Source of the DNA: Campylobacterales bacterium
GTDB lineage: Bacteria > Campylobacterota > Campylobacteria > Campylobacterales > Sulfurimonadaceae
Length of the DNA stretch: 64,000 bases
Assembly: GCA_026390165.1 (NCBI GenBank)
Contig: JAPLGM010000029.1
Span: 1-64,000, forward strand
Direction: 5' to 3'
Part shown: one piece after another, positions 36,215 through 44,781 of the stretch
How the letters are laid out: each line of letters opens with the position of its first letter
Numbering within the stretch: position 1 is the stretch's first letter
Made by a program: the position numbers and the translations under genes
The notes under the pieces: model-generated
The model's database searches: none
The model's input: only the letters and a program-made list of their open reading frames with translations
What the model was told of the DNA's origin: nothing

Positions 36215-37162
36215 TTAGACTTCCTCTTTATCTTTGCGGAGAAACTCAAGTAAAAAGATACCAAAAATTCCAAGGATGAGGGATGTCACAAATGATACAA
36301 CAACAACCAATCCCCGATTAGGTCCCTCTTTATCTTTTTCATACGCAACACTTGGAGCTGTCATCATTTTCACATTATAATAATCACTTGATTGGGCTAA
36401 AACTTTTTTCTGAATCAATCCCGACATCAACTGGGAGAGTTGAGTTTTGAGTGCAAGATCATTCGTTTTTTGTAACTCTTTGTCGTAATACGTGATCTTT
36501 TTTTCCATATCCGAAAGTTCATTCATACGGAGAGAATTTGACGCTTGGGTTAAAAACAGCATCACTATCTCTTTCGCTAATACAGGATCGGGATCACTGC
36601 AGCCCAGCGTAATCACTGAAGTTTTTTTATCACTCGCAATTATTAATTGACCTTTCACTTTTTTATACGCTTGAAAGAGTTTTGCTTCTCTCTCTTCAGA
36701 AGTCAACTCTTCCGAGGATTTTTTAGGTGACCGCTTCATCAACCGATAAAATCTATCGGTTCCCAATGCAAAACGGTAATTTTTATCAGCATCAACTCGA
36801 TTCATCTTTTCAAAAAGCTTTGTTTGTATTAAGAATGTTCGCATCCAACTGAAGTCATCGAGATAGAGTTGATAGGCACCATCAGGTGTCATACCTCCAC
36901 CACCGACATCAACGCCCGCTAAACCTGCCAATGCCCCAAGTCCCCCCATCGAGGAAGAGGCTGAATCCCCTTGTGGCACTAACACCGCCTGAGAGTGATA
37001 AATATTGGGCTTCGTTAGAGTCCATACCCCACTTAACAACGTCACGATGAGAGTAAAGGCAATCAGCTTTTTCTTGTGTTTCCCAATCGTTCGTCCCAGC
37101 TCGCGTAAGTCAATCTCATCTTCCTCAATCAGTGCTGACGTAGTATGTGGTATTTGTTCCAT
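36215..37162 (-). CDS. Wzz-type polysaccharide chain-length determinant
   Basis: This 315-residue inner-membrane protein (PCP family) would set polysaccharide chain length or gate export. There are two membrane helices, at about 33-52 (KLIAFTLIVTLLSGVWTL) and about 288-307 (GLVVVVSFVTSLILGIFGIFLLEFL). Between them is a periplasmic domain with a Gly-rich segment (GGLGALAGLAGVDVGGGG, about 75-92) and helical regions. MTAPSVAYEKDKEGPNRG before the second helix is the usual Pro-rich motif (APxxPxxP-like). There is no cytoplasmic tyrosine-kinase domain. It shares one base with the stop of the SLBB export gene, so the pair probably works together. Confidence 0.88.
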   Translation of the reverse strand: MEQIPHTTSALIEEDEIDLRELGRTIGKHKKKLIAFTLIVTLLSGVWTLTKPNIYHSQAVLVPQGDSASSSMGGLGALAGLAGVDVGGGGMTPDGAYQLYLDDFSWMRTFLIQTKLFEKMNRVDADKNYRFALGTDRFYRLMKRSPKKSSEELTSEEREAKLFQAYKKVKGQLIIASDKKTSVITLGCSDPDPVLAKEIVMLFLTQASNSLRMNELSDMEKKITYYDKELQKTNDLALKTQLSQLMSGLIQKKVLAQSSDYYNVKMMTAPSVAYEKDKEGPNRGLVVVVSFVTSLILGIFGIFLLEFLRKDKEEV

Positions 37163-40100
37163 TAAATACTTCCAATCGTATGAAGTGCTGCGACGGATAC
37201 CGCCATTTGATAGATAATAGCCGTAATGTCTTTCGCAAATTGGATACCGCTAACGGTATTAATTTTCATAGGGACAATCACAACGTCACCAGGTCCTGCA
37301 GCGGCATTAGCGCTAAAGAAGCCACGACTACGAGGCTCTGCATCTCCATTGCTGTGGACAACAAAAATATTGCTGGTATCCGCACCCTCTTTGATTCCCC
37401 CTGATTTTTCAATATAATCATCGATGGAGAAAGATGCGTTGTAAATCGTGGCATTAGGATTAAGAACCTCTCCTTGAACGATAACACTCTCATCTTTTTC
37501 TGGGATATAAAGGGCATCTCCATTTTTGAGCACTACATCTGAATTGGATCCTTGAAACTTTTGAAGATCACTGTCCAGACGAATCGACAAACGTCCTGCA
37601 AATACGGTTTTTTCAACCTCTTCTTTGAGCATCGTGATCATATTGACCGTTTGCATTTTATCGGCTGGATTCTGCCCCGTTTGAGTCGGCTGAGAGGCAG
37701 CGAATAACATTCGATCTTCTAAACTTTTAATCTGTCTCTTCGCCCCCTCTTGCTGACGCTGTTTAAGCTCTTCACGTGTAAATACGGCCGCTTTTGTATA
37801 GGCACTCTCGGTAAATCCACCGGCACGTCGGATAAGATCGGACAAACGATCACCATCTTCGACAGCGTATTCTCCCGGATAATTGACTTTCCCCATAATT
37901 TTGACTGATTTGCGCTCATTCCATTTAGGGATTCTAAAAATAGTCACTTCATCATAATTGGTAAGGAGTGGAGAAGAATCCGACATTGCCTGTGCTACCG
38001 TCATATTCTGAACTTGTCGAGTACGAATACCATCAACAACCACATACCGAATAATTTCCAGCTTGTCTTGACTAGCCTTATCCGTAAGATTACCCGCCGC
38101 CAAAATCACATCTTTAAGCGTTGTTGTATTTTCATCAATCTGGAATGAACCCGGTTTGTATACTTCACCATTAACAGTAACCGATGAACGAATCGTCAAT
38201 TCATCAATATTATAGATAGTGACCACATCTTTGTCAGTCAAGCCAAACCCTGCCGCATCTGCATCGAGATCTCGCACTGAAATAAAGTAATCTTGAGTAC
38301 TAAATTTTTTTCCATCATCCGACAATGTACGTGTAATACGTGCTCTATCAAGGAATGTATATTTTGTCAATCCCCCTGCCGCTAAAATTATATCTTTGAG
38401 GGTTGTTGCCTCTGAGATTGGATAAGTCGCAGGCTTGTATACCTCACCACTAATAGTCGCTTGTTTGATGGGATTGGTCGTAAAAAATCCGATGGTTCGG
38501 ATATCGTCAAACTCTTTAAGCGGTACCGACTTTTTTTGGAGCGTATCGACGACGCGTACTTTTAGGGTCATCGCCACGGGATCTGGAGAGACGATCGTCA
38601 CTTTGCTTCGATCGATGGGACAGGTTGTCCCCACGGTACTCATCAACGATTCAAACGTCATCTTATCAAAAAATCGATATTCTCCTGGACGTGCGATACA
38701 CTCCCCAGAAATTTTTACAATTGAGGGAGGGGTAACCGTAGAACGATTTAAAATAAAGAGTTGATCACGACTGTAAAGGGAAATTTTTTCTTCGCCATTA
38801 AGCACTTTTGCCAATGAAAAACCGATAATCTCCTCTTTTAGATTTGATTTAATCCGTTTAATGATTGCGTAATCAAAATAGGTATCTTCGAGAAAAACCC
38901 CACGTAATGTATTCTGAGCAATTTCTTGCTTGAAAAAGTCTCGTAATCCCATCCCCTCTTTTGGCAATGGCCAAAATCCAGGTTTTACAATATTGCCATA
39001 AAGGGTAATCCCCCGCAAATTACTTCTGTCAAGACCATGCACATAGACACTATCTTTATCCATAGCAACCATTTTTTTTGCTTCGATTAGTGAAACATTG
39101 AGGGCACTCATCCTTTGATGTGCTTCATATCGAGTAATTCGAATATCATTCTTATTCGCCTCTGCACTCAATCCACCCGCTAAATAAATTAACTCACCGA
39201 TCGTTGTGTTACTTTTGGCTTCATAAATAGCGGGGCGTTTGACATCCCCGTCAATGACAACACTTTTCCCCATTACAGGTACGACAATAATATCACCTGC
39301 TTGTAATAGAGGATCACTTCGTCCACTTCCTCGGATAATTGTATATAAATCAATATCTTTATAAACTCTTCCCCCTCTTTTGATAAGAACGGAACGCATA
39401 GAACCATTTTTAGATAATCCGCCCGCCGAAATCAATGCCTCTTTCACGGTCGAGAATGAACTAACGTTATAAATACCGGGAGTCGCGACTTCTCCTGCCA
39501 ACGTCACCTGAATCGTCGAAAACTGGGTAATATTGACCGTTACACCGACATTGGGAAATGCTGCCATCAGAGCATCACTGATCGTCTTCTTCGCATCTCC
39601 AAAACTGAGTCCTGCAATATGAAGAGGACCGAATGAGGGGATAATAATATTGCCCTCTTTATCCACCGTAAGAGACATATTATCGCTTTTTGGCCCGTAC
39701 AATATGACCGATAAAACATCTTTTGGAACCAATCGGTAGCTCTCTGGGACAGGAAGTGATGAGAGATCCATCCCGTTTTTATTGGAGAAAAATTCGAAGC
39801 CATAGCGTTGAAGCGCTGAAGCTTGCCCTTTGATCTGGCGAGAGAGAAGACGTTTCGCATAATCACTGGTCTTTTCCACCGTAAGTGGGGAGTGATATAT
39901 CTGTGTCATGTCAGCATCAATGACTACTGGCTTATCTTTAACCGTATCACTCTTATTATCATCACTCATTTGTTCAATATCTACCTTATTGGTAGACTTT
40001 TCCGTAGCAGCCGTAGGTGTAGTTGCAGCAGGTTTGGAGACCTGATCTACCTTTTGAAGTACTTCGCTTGCGGTCACCCCTTTTTGCTGCATTGCCTGCT

Positions 40101-40239
40101 GTGCTTGAGGCGAATTCAAAATATTCGGATTCGCTTTAATCGCTTGGACGATCGATGCACTCGGCATCCCTCCTATATCTTCCGCATTGACGGAGAGAAC
40201 AAGCATCATATATAATGCTATGATTTTTAGAAACTTCAT
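37162..40239 (-). CDS. Large SLBB-domain polysaccharide export protein (Wza-like)
   Basis: This 1025-residue exported protein has a signal peptide at 1-19 (MKFLKIIALYMMLVLSVNA). A low-complexity linker (60-105) leads to a polysaccharide export (PES) domain at about 165-245 (SYRLVPKDVLSVILYGPKSDN). A long series of SLBB beta-grasp repeats follows, recognisable by phrases such as VTLAGEVATPGIYNV, VVIDGDVKRPAIYEA, ATISGEVYKPATYPI, VTVNGEVYKPGSFQI, VKIMGKVNYPGEYAV and VIVQGEVLNPNATIY. Typical Wza is about 380 residues with two SLBB domains, so this one is much enlarged. A hydrophobic or amphipathic segment ends the protein. No lipobox Cys is seen. It is probably the outer-membrane/periplasmic conduit of the locus. 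Confidence 0.92.
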   Translation of the reverse strand: MKFLKIIALYMMLVLSVNAEDIGGMPSASIVQAIKANPNILNSPQAQQAMQQKGVTASEVLQKVDQVSKPAATTPTAATEKSTNKVDIEQMSDDNKSDTVKDKPVVIDADMTQIYHSPLTVEKTSDYAKRLLSRQIKGQASALQRYGFEFFSNKNGMDLSSLPVPESYRLVPKDVLSVILYGPKSDNMSLTVDKEGNIIIPSFGPLHIAGLSFGDAKKTISDALMAAFPNVGVTVNITQFSTIQVTLAGEVATPGIYNVSSFSTVKEALISAGGLSKNGSMRSVLIKRGGRVYKDIDLYTIIRGSGRSDPLLQAGDIIVVPVMGKSVVIDGDVKRPAIYEAKSNTTIGELIYLAGGLSAEANKNDIRITRYEAHQRMSALNVSLIEAKKMVAMDKDSVYVHGLDRSNLRGITLYGNIVKPGFWPLPKEGMGLRDFFKQEIAQNTLRGVFLEDTYFDYAIIKRIKSNLKEEIIGFSLAKVLNGEEKISLYSRDQLFILNRSTVTPPSIVKISGECIARPGEYRFFDKMTFESLMSTVGTTCPIDRSKVTIVSPDPVAMTLKVRVVDTLQKKSVPLKEFDDIRTIGFFTTNPIKQATISGEVYKPATYPISEATTLKDIILAAGGLTKYTFLDRARITRTLSDDGKKFSTQDYFISVRDLDADAAGFGLTDKDVVTIYNIDELTIRSSVTVNGEVYKPGSFQIDENTTTLKDVILAAGNLTDKASQDKLEIIRYVVVDGIRTRQVQNMTVAQAMSDSSPLLTNYDEVTIFRIPKWNERKSVKIMGKVNYPGEYAVEDGDRLSDLIRRAGGFTESAYTKAAVFTREELKQRQQEGAKRQIKSLEDRMLFAASQPTQTGQNPADKMQTVNMITMLKEEVEKTVFAGRLSIRLDSDLQKFQGSNSDVVLKNGDALYIPEKDESVIVQGEVLNPNATIYNASFSIDDYIEKSGGIKEGADTSNIFVVHSNGDAEPRSRGFFSANAAAGPGDVVIVPMKINTVSGIQFAKDITAIIYQMAVSVAALHTIGSI

Positions 40240-40278
40240 CTACTCTAACCCACCCTTTTTAAAATTTGTTTTTCACGA

Positions 40279-40887
40279 TTAACCCGTGTATCCCATTAGA
40301 CGATCAACTTCTGCTTTGGCTTCACGCCACGCTTTTTTAGGGCTCATCCCCTGTGCGATTTTTTCATCTGTGCGCTGTGCCAATTGCCCTTGCACGAAAC
40401 GGCTGCGAGGATCATCCACCATCTGTGCCGAAGAATTGTTCTTCGAGGTGGGACGTTCATCCTCTCCATGAACTATCTCTACCATCGCCAATCGCTTAAG
40501 CCATTGATTCTTAAACACAGGATTAGCCGAGTGATAACAGCCAATTGCACTGAGATTGTACCCTCTTTTGCGTATATGTGAACTGAGAAGTAATGCCCCC
40601 ACGTAGATGTTCACCTCAGGATCCAGCAGCGCTTGTTTCGTCACTCCTATCGCAGAAAGGCGTTTAAGATGCATCGAATTAATCTGCATGAGCCCAATAT
40701 CAACAGTACCATTGGTGTTTTGATTGATCGCACGAGGGTTCATACTGCTCTCGATTGTTGCAATACGTGCAAGCAAGGAGGGTTCAATCCCGAAATCATG
40801 TCCTGCTTTTTCAAAAATAGGTTCGAACCGAGAGGTGCCATAAAGAGATAAAGAAATTAATGTTATCAAAAATACTATTCTAGCCAT
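40279..40887 (-). CDS. Lytic transglycosylase (SLT domain)
   Basis: This 202-residue exported protein would cut peptidoglycan between MurNAc and GlcNAc. The signal peptide is MARIVFLITLISLSLYG. The SLT domain spans about 20-140. The catalytic Glu is in ARIATIESSMNPRAINQN near residue 47, followed by DIGLMQINSMHL, VNIYVGALLLSSHI and AIGCYHSAN. The C-terminal 60 residues are charged. Family-1-like transglycosylases often accompany envelope-spanning machines; here it precedes the export gene by 39 bp and may open the wall for the exporter. The 250 bp upstream (40888-41137) is AT-rich and likely holds the promoter. Confidence 0.9.
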   Translation of the reverse strand: MARIVFLITLISLSLYGTSRFEPIFEKAGHDFGIEPSLLARIATIESSMNPRAINQNTNGTVDIGLMQINSMHLKRLSAIGVTKQALLDPEVNIYVGALLLSSHIRKRGYNLSAIGCYHSANPVFKNQWLKRLAMVEIVHGEDERPTSKNNSSAQMVDDPRSRFVQGQLAQRTDEKIAQGMSPKKAWREAKAEVDRLMGYTG

Positions 40888-40895
40888 TAGAGCCC

Positions 40896-40988
40896 TTATT
40901 TAATTTTTTTCTTTTGCTGTTGTAGCATTCCATTTAAAATCCAACATTGCTCATTATCACTAAAATTAAGTCCAAGGTATAAAAATAC
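40896..40988 (-). other. Possible C-terminal remnant of an unrecognised gene
   Basis: A 30-codon stop-to-stop frame without an ATG near its beginning reads like a protein tail, with YLGLNFSDNEQCWILNG followed by a Lys-rich end, and stops 8 bp before the transglycosylase ATG. A frame this short can arise by chance in AT-rich DNA. I do not recognise it. Confidence 0.2.
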
Positions 40989-41137
40989 TTACTAATTTTA
41001 ATGCCAATACCATTTTAAATATACTTTTTTTTGTTAAAAATAAATTGTATTATCTCTAAGTTTTACTTAGAAAATCACCTATAAACATTAGACTTTTCAT
41101 TTGGCGAATTCGCATAGTAAAGAAATAGCCCTAAAAA

Positions 41138-42229
41138 TTAGTTGACTTTTTTATCACTTTGTAACCATTCCAAAAACATCGGGTCAAAAAATTGTTTATT
41201 TTCATCGATGATACCATCATCTTTGAGCTCTTTTATCATTTGACTTTTGTACGACAAACTTACCTTGTCTCCCCCTTTAAATCCCTCAATCGCAAGTTCT
41301 TTTACTATTGAGCCTTTATGTTTTTTAGAGTTAAGTTTTTGCCACAAAGTTTCAAAATAAATAGCATTGTCAAATAAAATCTTTTCAATAGCTTGATGGA
41401 TATTATTTCCGGAAACTGTGAACACATTATTATTTTCCATCAAAAGGCAAATATATCCCTCTTGCAAAACTTTAATAGTATAAAAAGGATGACCATTGAC
41501 ACTCTTTATTAAAGTCATAACTGCTTCATTGTCAAATCTAATCTTTTCATTGAGAATAAGTTCACTTGCAAAAGTTTCAATTGATTCGTTTGACAATCTT
41601 CCAATTCTCATAAGTGTTGCAAAGTTGAAAAACGCATTATCAGAATTCAAAAAAATATCATCCATAACACTTTGTTGACTTCCAGCAAAAATATAAACCA
41701 CATTGGAATGCGTTTGAAAATAGCTTCTTAGTTTTTTGATGAAATCTTGTCCAAATTTTGCCAAATCTCCAAATTCATCAAAAAAAGCAATCAGTTTTTT
41801 CCCTTTGGATAGGGATATGCTTTGTGCCAAATCAAATGTTTTTCTCACAAGCTCATTTTCATCTTCTTCTTTGAGTAAATCATACCCAACTTTCACATCA
41901 CTATATTCCAAAGAGAATTTTCCCATAATCTCCATAACATTATCTTTTGCATGTTTTATAAAGTTTTTAACTCCATCTAGCTTATAAATAGAATCTATGT
42001 ATATCTCGCAAAACTCTCTAATAGTAGAAGCCGCAAATACATCAATTTTACAAATAAGATATTCATTTTCTTGTTTGTCCAAAAACGCATTAACCAAGGT
42101 AGTTTTCCCATACCTTCTTGGGGCAATGATAGCGATATGTTGTCCCAAAGATACATAAGCCTCAAGTTGCATAAGTTCTTTTTCTCTACCAATCACCACC
42201 GAACTAAGTCCACCAGCATTTAATTTCAC
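41138..42229 (-). CDS. Archaeal-type (STAND-like) ATPase with C-terminal winged-helix region
   Basis: This 363-residue ATP-binding protein resembles the PF01637 'archaeal ATPase' group. Residues 10-35 carry VIGREKELMQLEAYVSLGQHIAI. Walker A is APRRYGKTTLVNAF (~36-49), Walker B is KKLIAFFDEFGDLAKFG near 155, and a sensor-type segment YIFAGSQQSVMDDIF lies near 185. The C-terminal part (~290-363) looks like a winged helix and ends in FLEWLQSDKKVN. There is no membrane segment. It does not belong to any sugar pathway, yet it sits between the export genes and the WecA-like gene. It has its own upstream region with repeated sequence at 42287-42352. The role is unknown; members are sometimes found on mobile DNA. 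Confidence 0.75.
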   Translation of the reverse strand: MKLNAGGLSSVVIGREKELMQLEAYVSLGQHIAIIAPRRYGKTTLVNAFLDKQENEYLICKIDVFAASTIREFCEIYIDSIYKLDGVKNFIKHAKDNVMEIMGKFSLEYSDVKVGYDLLKEEDENELVRKTFDLAQSISLSKGKKLIAFFDEFGDLAKFGQDFIKKLRSYFQTHSNVVYIFAGSQQSVMDDIFLNSDNAFFNFATLMRIGRLSNESIETFASELILNEKIRFDNEAVMTLIKSVNGHPFYTIKVLQEGYICLLMENNNVFTVSGNNIHQAIEKILFDNAIYFETLWQKLNSKKHKGSIVKELAIEGFKGGDKVSLSYKSQMIKELKDDGIIDENKQFFDPMFLEWLQSDKKVN

Positions 42230-42286
42230 TTTTTAACCTTTTTAAATAATAAAATATTTAGTATATTACATAAACATTTTATTAAT

Positions 42287-42352
42287 CTCAATAAGTGTTT
42301 ATGCTATTTACTAAACATAAGGTTTATTTTAAGTAAAAACTCAATAAGTGTT
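42287..42352. repeat. 13-bp direct repeat upstream of the ATPase gene
   Basis: CTCAATAAGTGTT occurs at 42287-42299 and again at 42340-42352. The first copy also lies in an imperfect palindrome (AAACATTTTATT...AATAAGTGTTT, about 42272-42300). Both are in the promoter region of the ATPase gene, so they may be operator sites; this is an inference. Confidence 0.55.
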
Positions 42353-42393
42353 ACCCTCAATCAGGGTCGATGTATGGATGTCTCCGTTTTTTG

Positions 42394-43464
42394 CTAGCTA
42401 GCACGCTCATAATTAGTATTTCTTTTGGTATAAAAAAATATTGATTGTGATTTTTGGAAACGAATAATACGTTTATATTTAGACATGTACACTATATAGA
42501 CAATCGTAACCAAAGCCATAAGTGCGAATACGTATTGATGAACGAAAAATGCCGCTAAATTGATAAAGAAATGAAACACCAAGATACGTCCGCTAATAGC
42601 ACTATTACTTTTGTTACTTCTGCGATATTTTAGCGTATGGTAATGAACTTTCTCTGCTTCAAAAAAAGCAATACCATATTTCTTTTTTCGTTTGATGCGA
42701 CGACTGATGGTTACAAATGTTTCAATAATCGGATAAGACAAAGCAACCAATGGATACCATAACGAAACTTCAGGGTGTCGAGCTGCCAACATAATGGAAA
42801 ACATTGCCAACATAAATCCAAGAAAATAGGCTCCTCCATCTCCCAAGAAAATCTTACCTTTTGGATAGTTCCAAAGAAAAAAGCCTAAAATAGCTCCGCC
42901 TAGTATCATGGAGAGAGGTAGTGTTACGGAACCCTCATACAAATAGTCAACAAATGCGAAAAAACTAAGTGTTACCATACTCACACCACCCGCCAAACCA
43001 TTGAGTCCGTCGATAAAATTGATGGCACTGCTCAGCCCAACAACAGCAAAAATAGTAAATAAGACAGCAAGCCAATACGGCAATATAAAAAACTCACTGT
43101 TATCCGCCACATAACCGCCAAAATATATCGCGATAAGTGTTCCAAGTGCCATAGCCCCCAAACGGTACTGCTTTGATGTATCCCCATGCCAATCTTCAAA
43201 AAGCCCAAATCCAAAAATCACCGCACCACTGACAACCAACCACCAATAGTGTGGCATCAAAATCATCGTAGAAATGGCAAATGCAAGAAAAATCCCTATT
43301 CCGCCCACTCGTGGGGTTGGAGTGTTGTGTATTGCATGTGCCTTCGTGCTTGGATCACTAAAAAAATTGTATTTCTTTTCTATTCGAATCGTCCAATATT
43401 GATATACCAGCGACTGAATAAAAGCTATTATAAACCCCATTATTATCACATCTTTCTTTTTCAA
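42394..43464 (-). CDS. WecA/MraY-family polyprenyl-phosphate sugar-1-phosphate transferase
   Basis: This 356-residue inner-membrane enzyme would load the first sugar phosphate from a UDP-sugar onto undecaprenyl phosphate and so start the repeat unit. About ten membrane helices are visible. Family motifs are HNTPTPRVGGIGIFLAF (the PxxGG loop), GFGLFEDWHG, the Asp pair in SSAINFIDGLNGLAGG, the catalytic GKIFLGDGGAYFLGFMLA, and a His-rich cytoplasmic loop RIKRKKKYGIAFFEAEKVHYHTLKYRR (cut by three residues from the canonical HxHH). No separate PHPT-type initiator is in the window, so this is the best candidate for chain initiation. Confidence 0.9.
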   Translation of the reverse strand: MKKKDVIIMGFIIAFIQSLVYQYWTIRIEKKYNFFSDPSTKAHAIHNTPTPRVGGIGIFLAFAISTMILMPHYWWLVVSGAVIFGFGLFEDWHGDTSKQYRLGAMALGTLIAIYFGGYVADNSEFFILPYWLAVLFTIFAVVGLSSAINFIDGLNGLAGGVSMVTLSFFAFVDYLYEGSVTLPLSMILGGAILGFFLWNYPKGKIFLGDGGAYFLGFMLAMFSIMLAARHPEVSLWYPLVALSYPIIETFVTISRRIKRKKKYGIAFFEAEKVHYHTLKYRRSNKSNSAISGRILVFHFFINLAAFFVHQYVFALMALVTIVYIVYMSKYKRIIRFQKSQSIFFYTKRNTNYERAS

Positions 43465-43520
43465 TTTACTAATTATTATACCCTAGTAATGCTTTAAAAG
43501 TAATCAAAATAAACAAAACT

Positions 43521-43625
43521 TTAATCTCTTTTAAAATCATCACTAATTCTGACTATATCATCTTCACCTGTATATTCCCCAACTTGCGCTTCGATGAGGA
43601 TTACAGGAATTTTTACTAGGGGGTG
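43521..43625 (-). pseudogene. C-terminal remnant of ManC (mannose-1-phosphate guanylyltransferase/isomerase)
   Basis: A 34-codon minus-strand frame just downstream of gmd ends in a stop and reads PVILIEAQVGEYTGEDDIVR, the cupin-type tail of type II ManC (usually IEVQ.G.Y.GEDDIVRF). An in-frame TAG lies immediately before it and no start codon is present, so only the end of the gene survives. No intact manC is in the window. GDP-mannose for Gmd must come from a gene elsewhere. Confidence 0.75.
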
Positions 43626-43701
43626 CTAAATGGTTACCTTTATTGGAAGTATAATTGTCAATTTCTAATATTGCTTCTAAAATATTTTAATAAGAATTTT
43701 T

Positions 43702-44745
43702 TTAGAAACTGAATCCAATCTCGTTCCTTTTTAAATCGGCTTTAACCATCATTGCACAAAGCTCTTCAAGAGTACATTTGGGTTCCCAGCCTAAAATATC
43801 TTTTGCTTTTTGTGGATTACCGATGAGCAGTTCTACTTCGCATGGTCTGTAAAATTTCGGATTTACTTTCACTAAAGTTTTACCCGTAGCTTTATCAACT
43901 GCAATTTCATTTTCTTCACTACCACTAAACTCTAGCTCTATCCCTGCAGCTTTAAATGCCATCGTCACAAAATCTCGGACGGTTTCTGTTCTATTCGTTG
44001 CGAGAACATACGTATCAGGTTTATCTGCTTGGAGCATGAGATACATCCCCTCCACATAATCTTTTGCATATCCCCAGTCTCTTTTTGCATCCATATTACC
44101 AAGCTCTAAACACTCTAACTTGCCAAGTTTGATTTTTGCAACACTATCAGTAATCTTACGTGTCACAAACTCTCGTCCACGTAATGGTGACTCATGGTTA
44201 AAGAGTATCCCGCTGCATCCGAAGATATTGTAAGACTCTCTGTAGTTAATAACCATCCAGTGAGCATAAAGCTTTGCTACGCCATACGGACTTCTAGGGT
44301 ACAACTGCGTTTTCTCGGTTTGAGGAACTTCTTGAACCAATCCAAACATTTCCGATGTCGAAGCTTGATAAAACTTGATCTTCGGATTGACAATACGGAT
44401 AGCTTCGAGTAAATGCACACAGCCCAAACCGGTAATATGAGCAGTAGCGAGTGGCTGATCAAAAGAAACCCCTACAAAACTTTGCGCCGCAAGATTATAA
44501 ATCTCATCGGGTTGAATTTCCGCTACCATTCGAATACTGTTAGCTTGATCAGTGAGATCGTATTCTACTAAATGCAAATTGGGATGATTAGTAATCCCAA
44601 GCTCTTCCATTCTCCAAAAATTGACCGAAGAAGTACGACGATATGCTCCATATACTTCATACCCTTTTTCGAGTAAAAGTTCTGCCAAATAGGCTCCGTC
44701 TTGTCCTGTGACTCCTGTAATAATTGCTTTTTTACGATTCTGCAT
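43702..44745 (-). CDS. gmd: GDP-mannose 4,6-dehydratase
   Basis: Gmd converts GDP-mannose to GDP-4-keto-6-deoxymannose, the precursor of GDP-fucose, GDP-rhamnose or GDP-perosamine. The 347-residue extended SDR has the NADP motif [41 protein letters not shown], the catalytic STSEMFG and the [10 protein letters not shown] Tyr-Lys pair, [16 protein letters not shown] (typical of Gmd), and the C-terminal [28 protein letters not shown]. Length is normal. The next enzyme (WcaG, RmD or PerA) is not nearby, so the end product is open. It starts 36 bp after the upstream glycosyltransferase ends. Confidence 0.96.
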   Translation of the reverse strand: MQNRKKAIITGVTGQDGAYLAELLLEKGYEVYGAYRRTSSVNFWRMEELGITNHPNLHLVEYDLTDQANSIRMVAEIQPDEIYNLAAQSFVGVSFDQPLATAHITGLGCVHLLEAIRIVNPKIKFYQASTSEMFGLVQEVPQTEKTQLYPRSPYGVAKLYAHWMVINYRESYNIFGCSGILFNHESPLRGREFVTRKITDSVAKIKLGKLECLELGNMDAKRDWGYAKDYVEGMYLMLQADKPDTYVLATNRTETVRDFVTMAFKAAGIELEFSGSEENEIAVDKATGKTLVKVNPKFYRPCEVELLIGNPQKAKDILGWEPKCTLEELCAMMVKADLKRNEIGFSF

Positions 44746-44781
44746 TTAGTGCCTCACTGTACTGAATTTTGATTTTTGTCA

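Noticed and set aside
39823-40215. A 130-codon plus-strand frame opposite the start of the SLBB export gene
   Set aside because: The opposite strand has a signal peptide and a PES domain; this frame has only Cys/Arg-rich antisense sequence.
43630-43701. A second gene scrap between the ManC tail and gmd
   Set aside because: One frame (ILEAILEIDNYTSNKGNHLAPP) looks protein-like, but it is short and I could not match it to any family.
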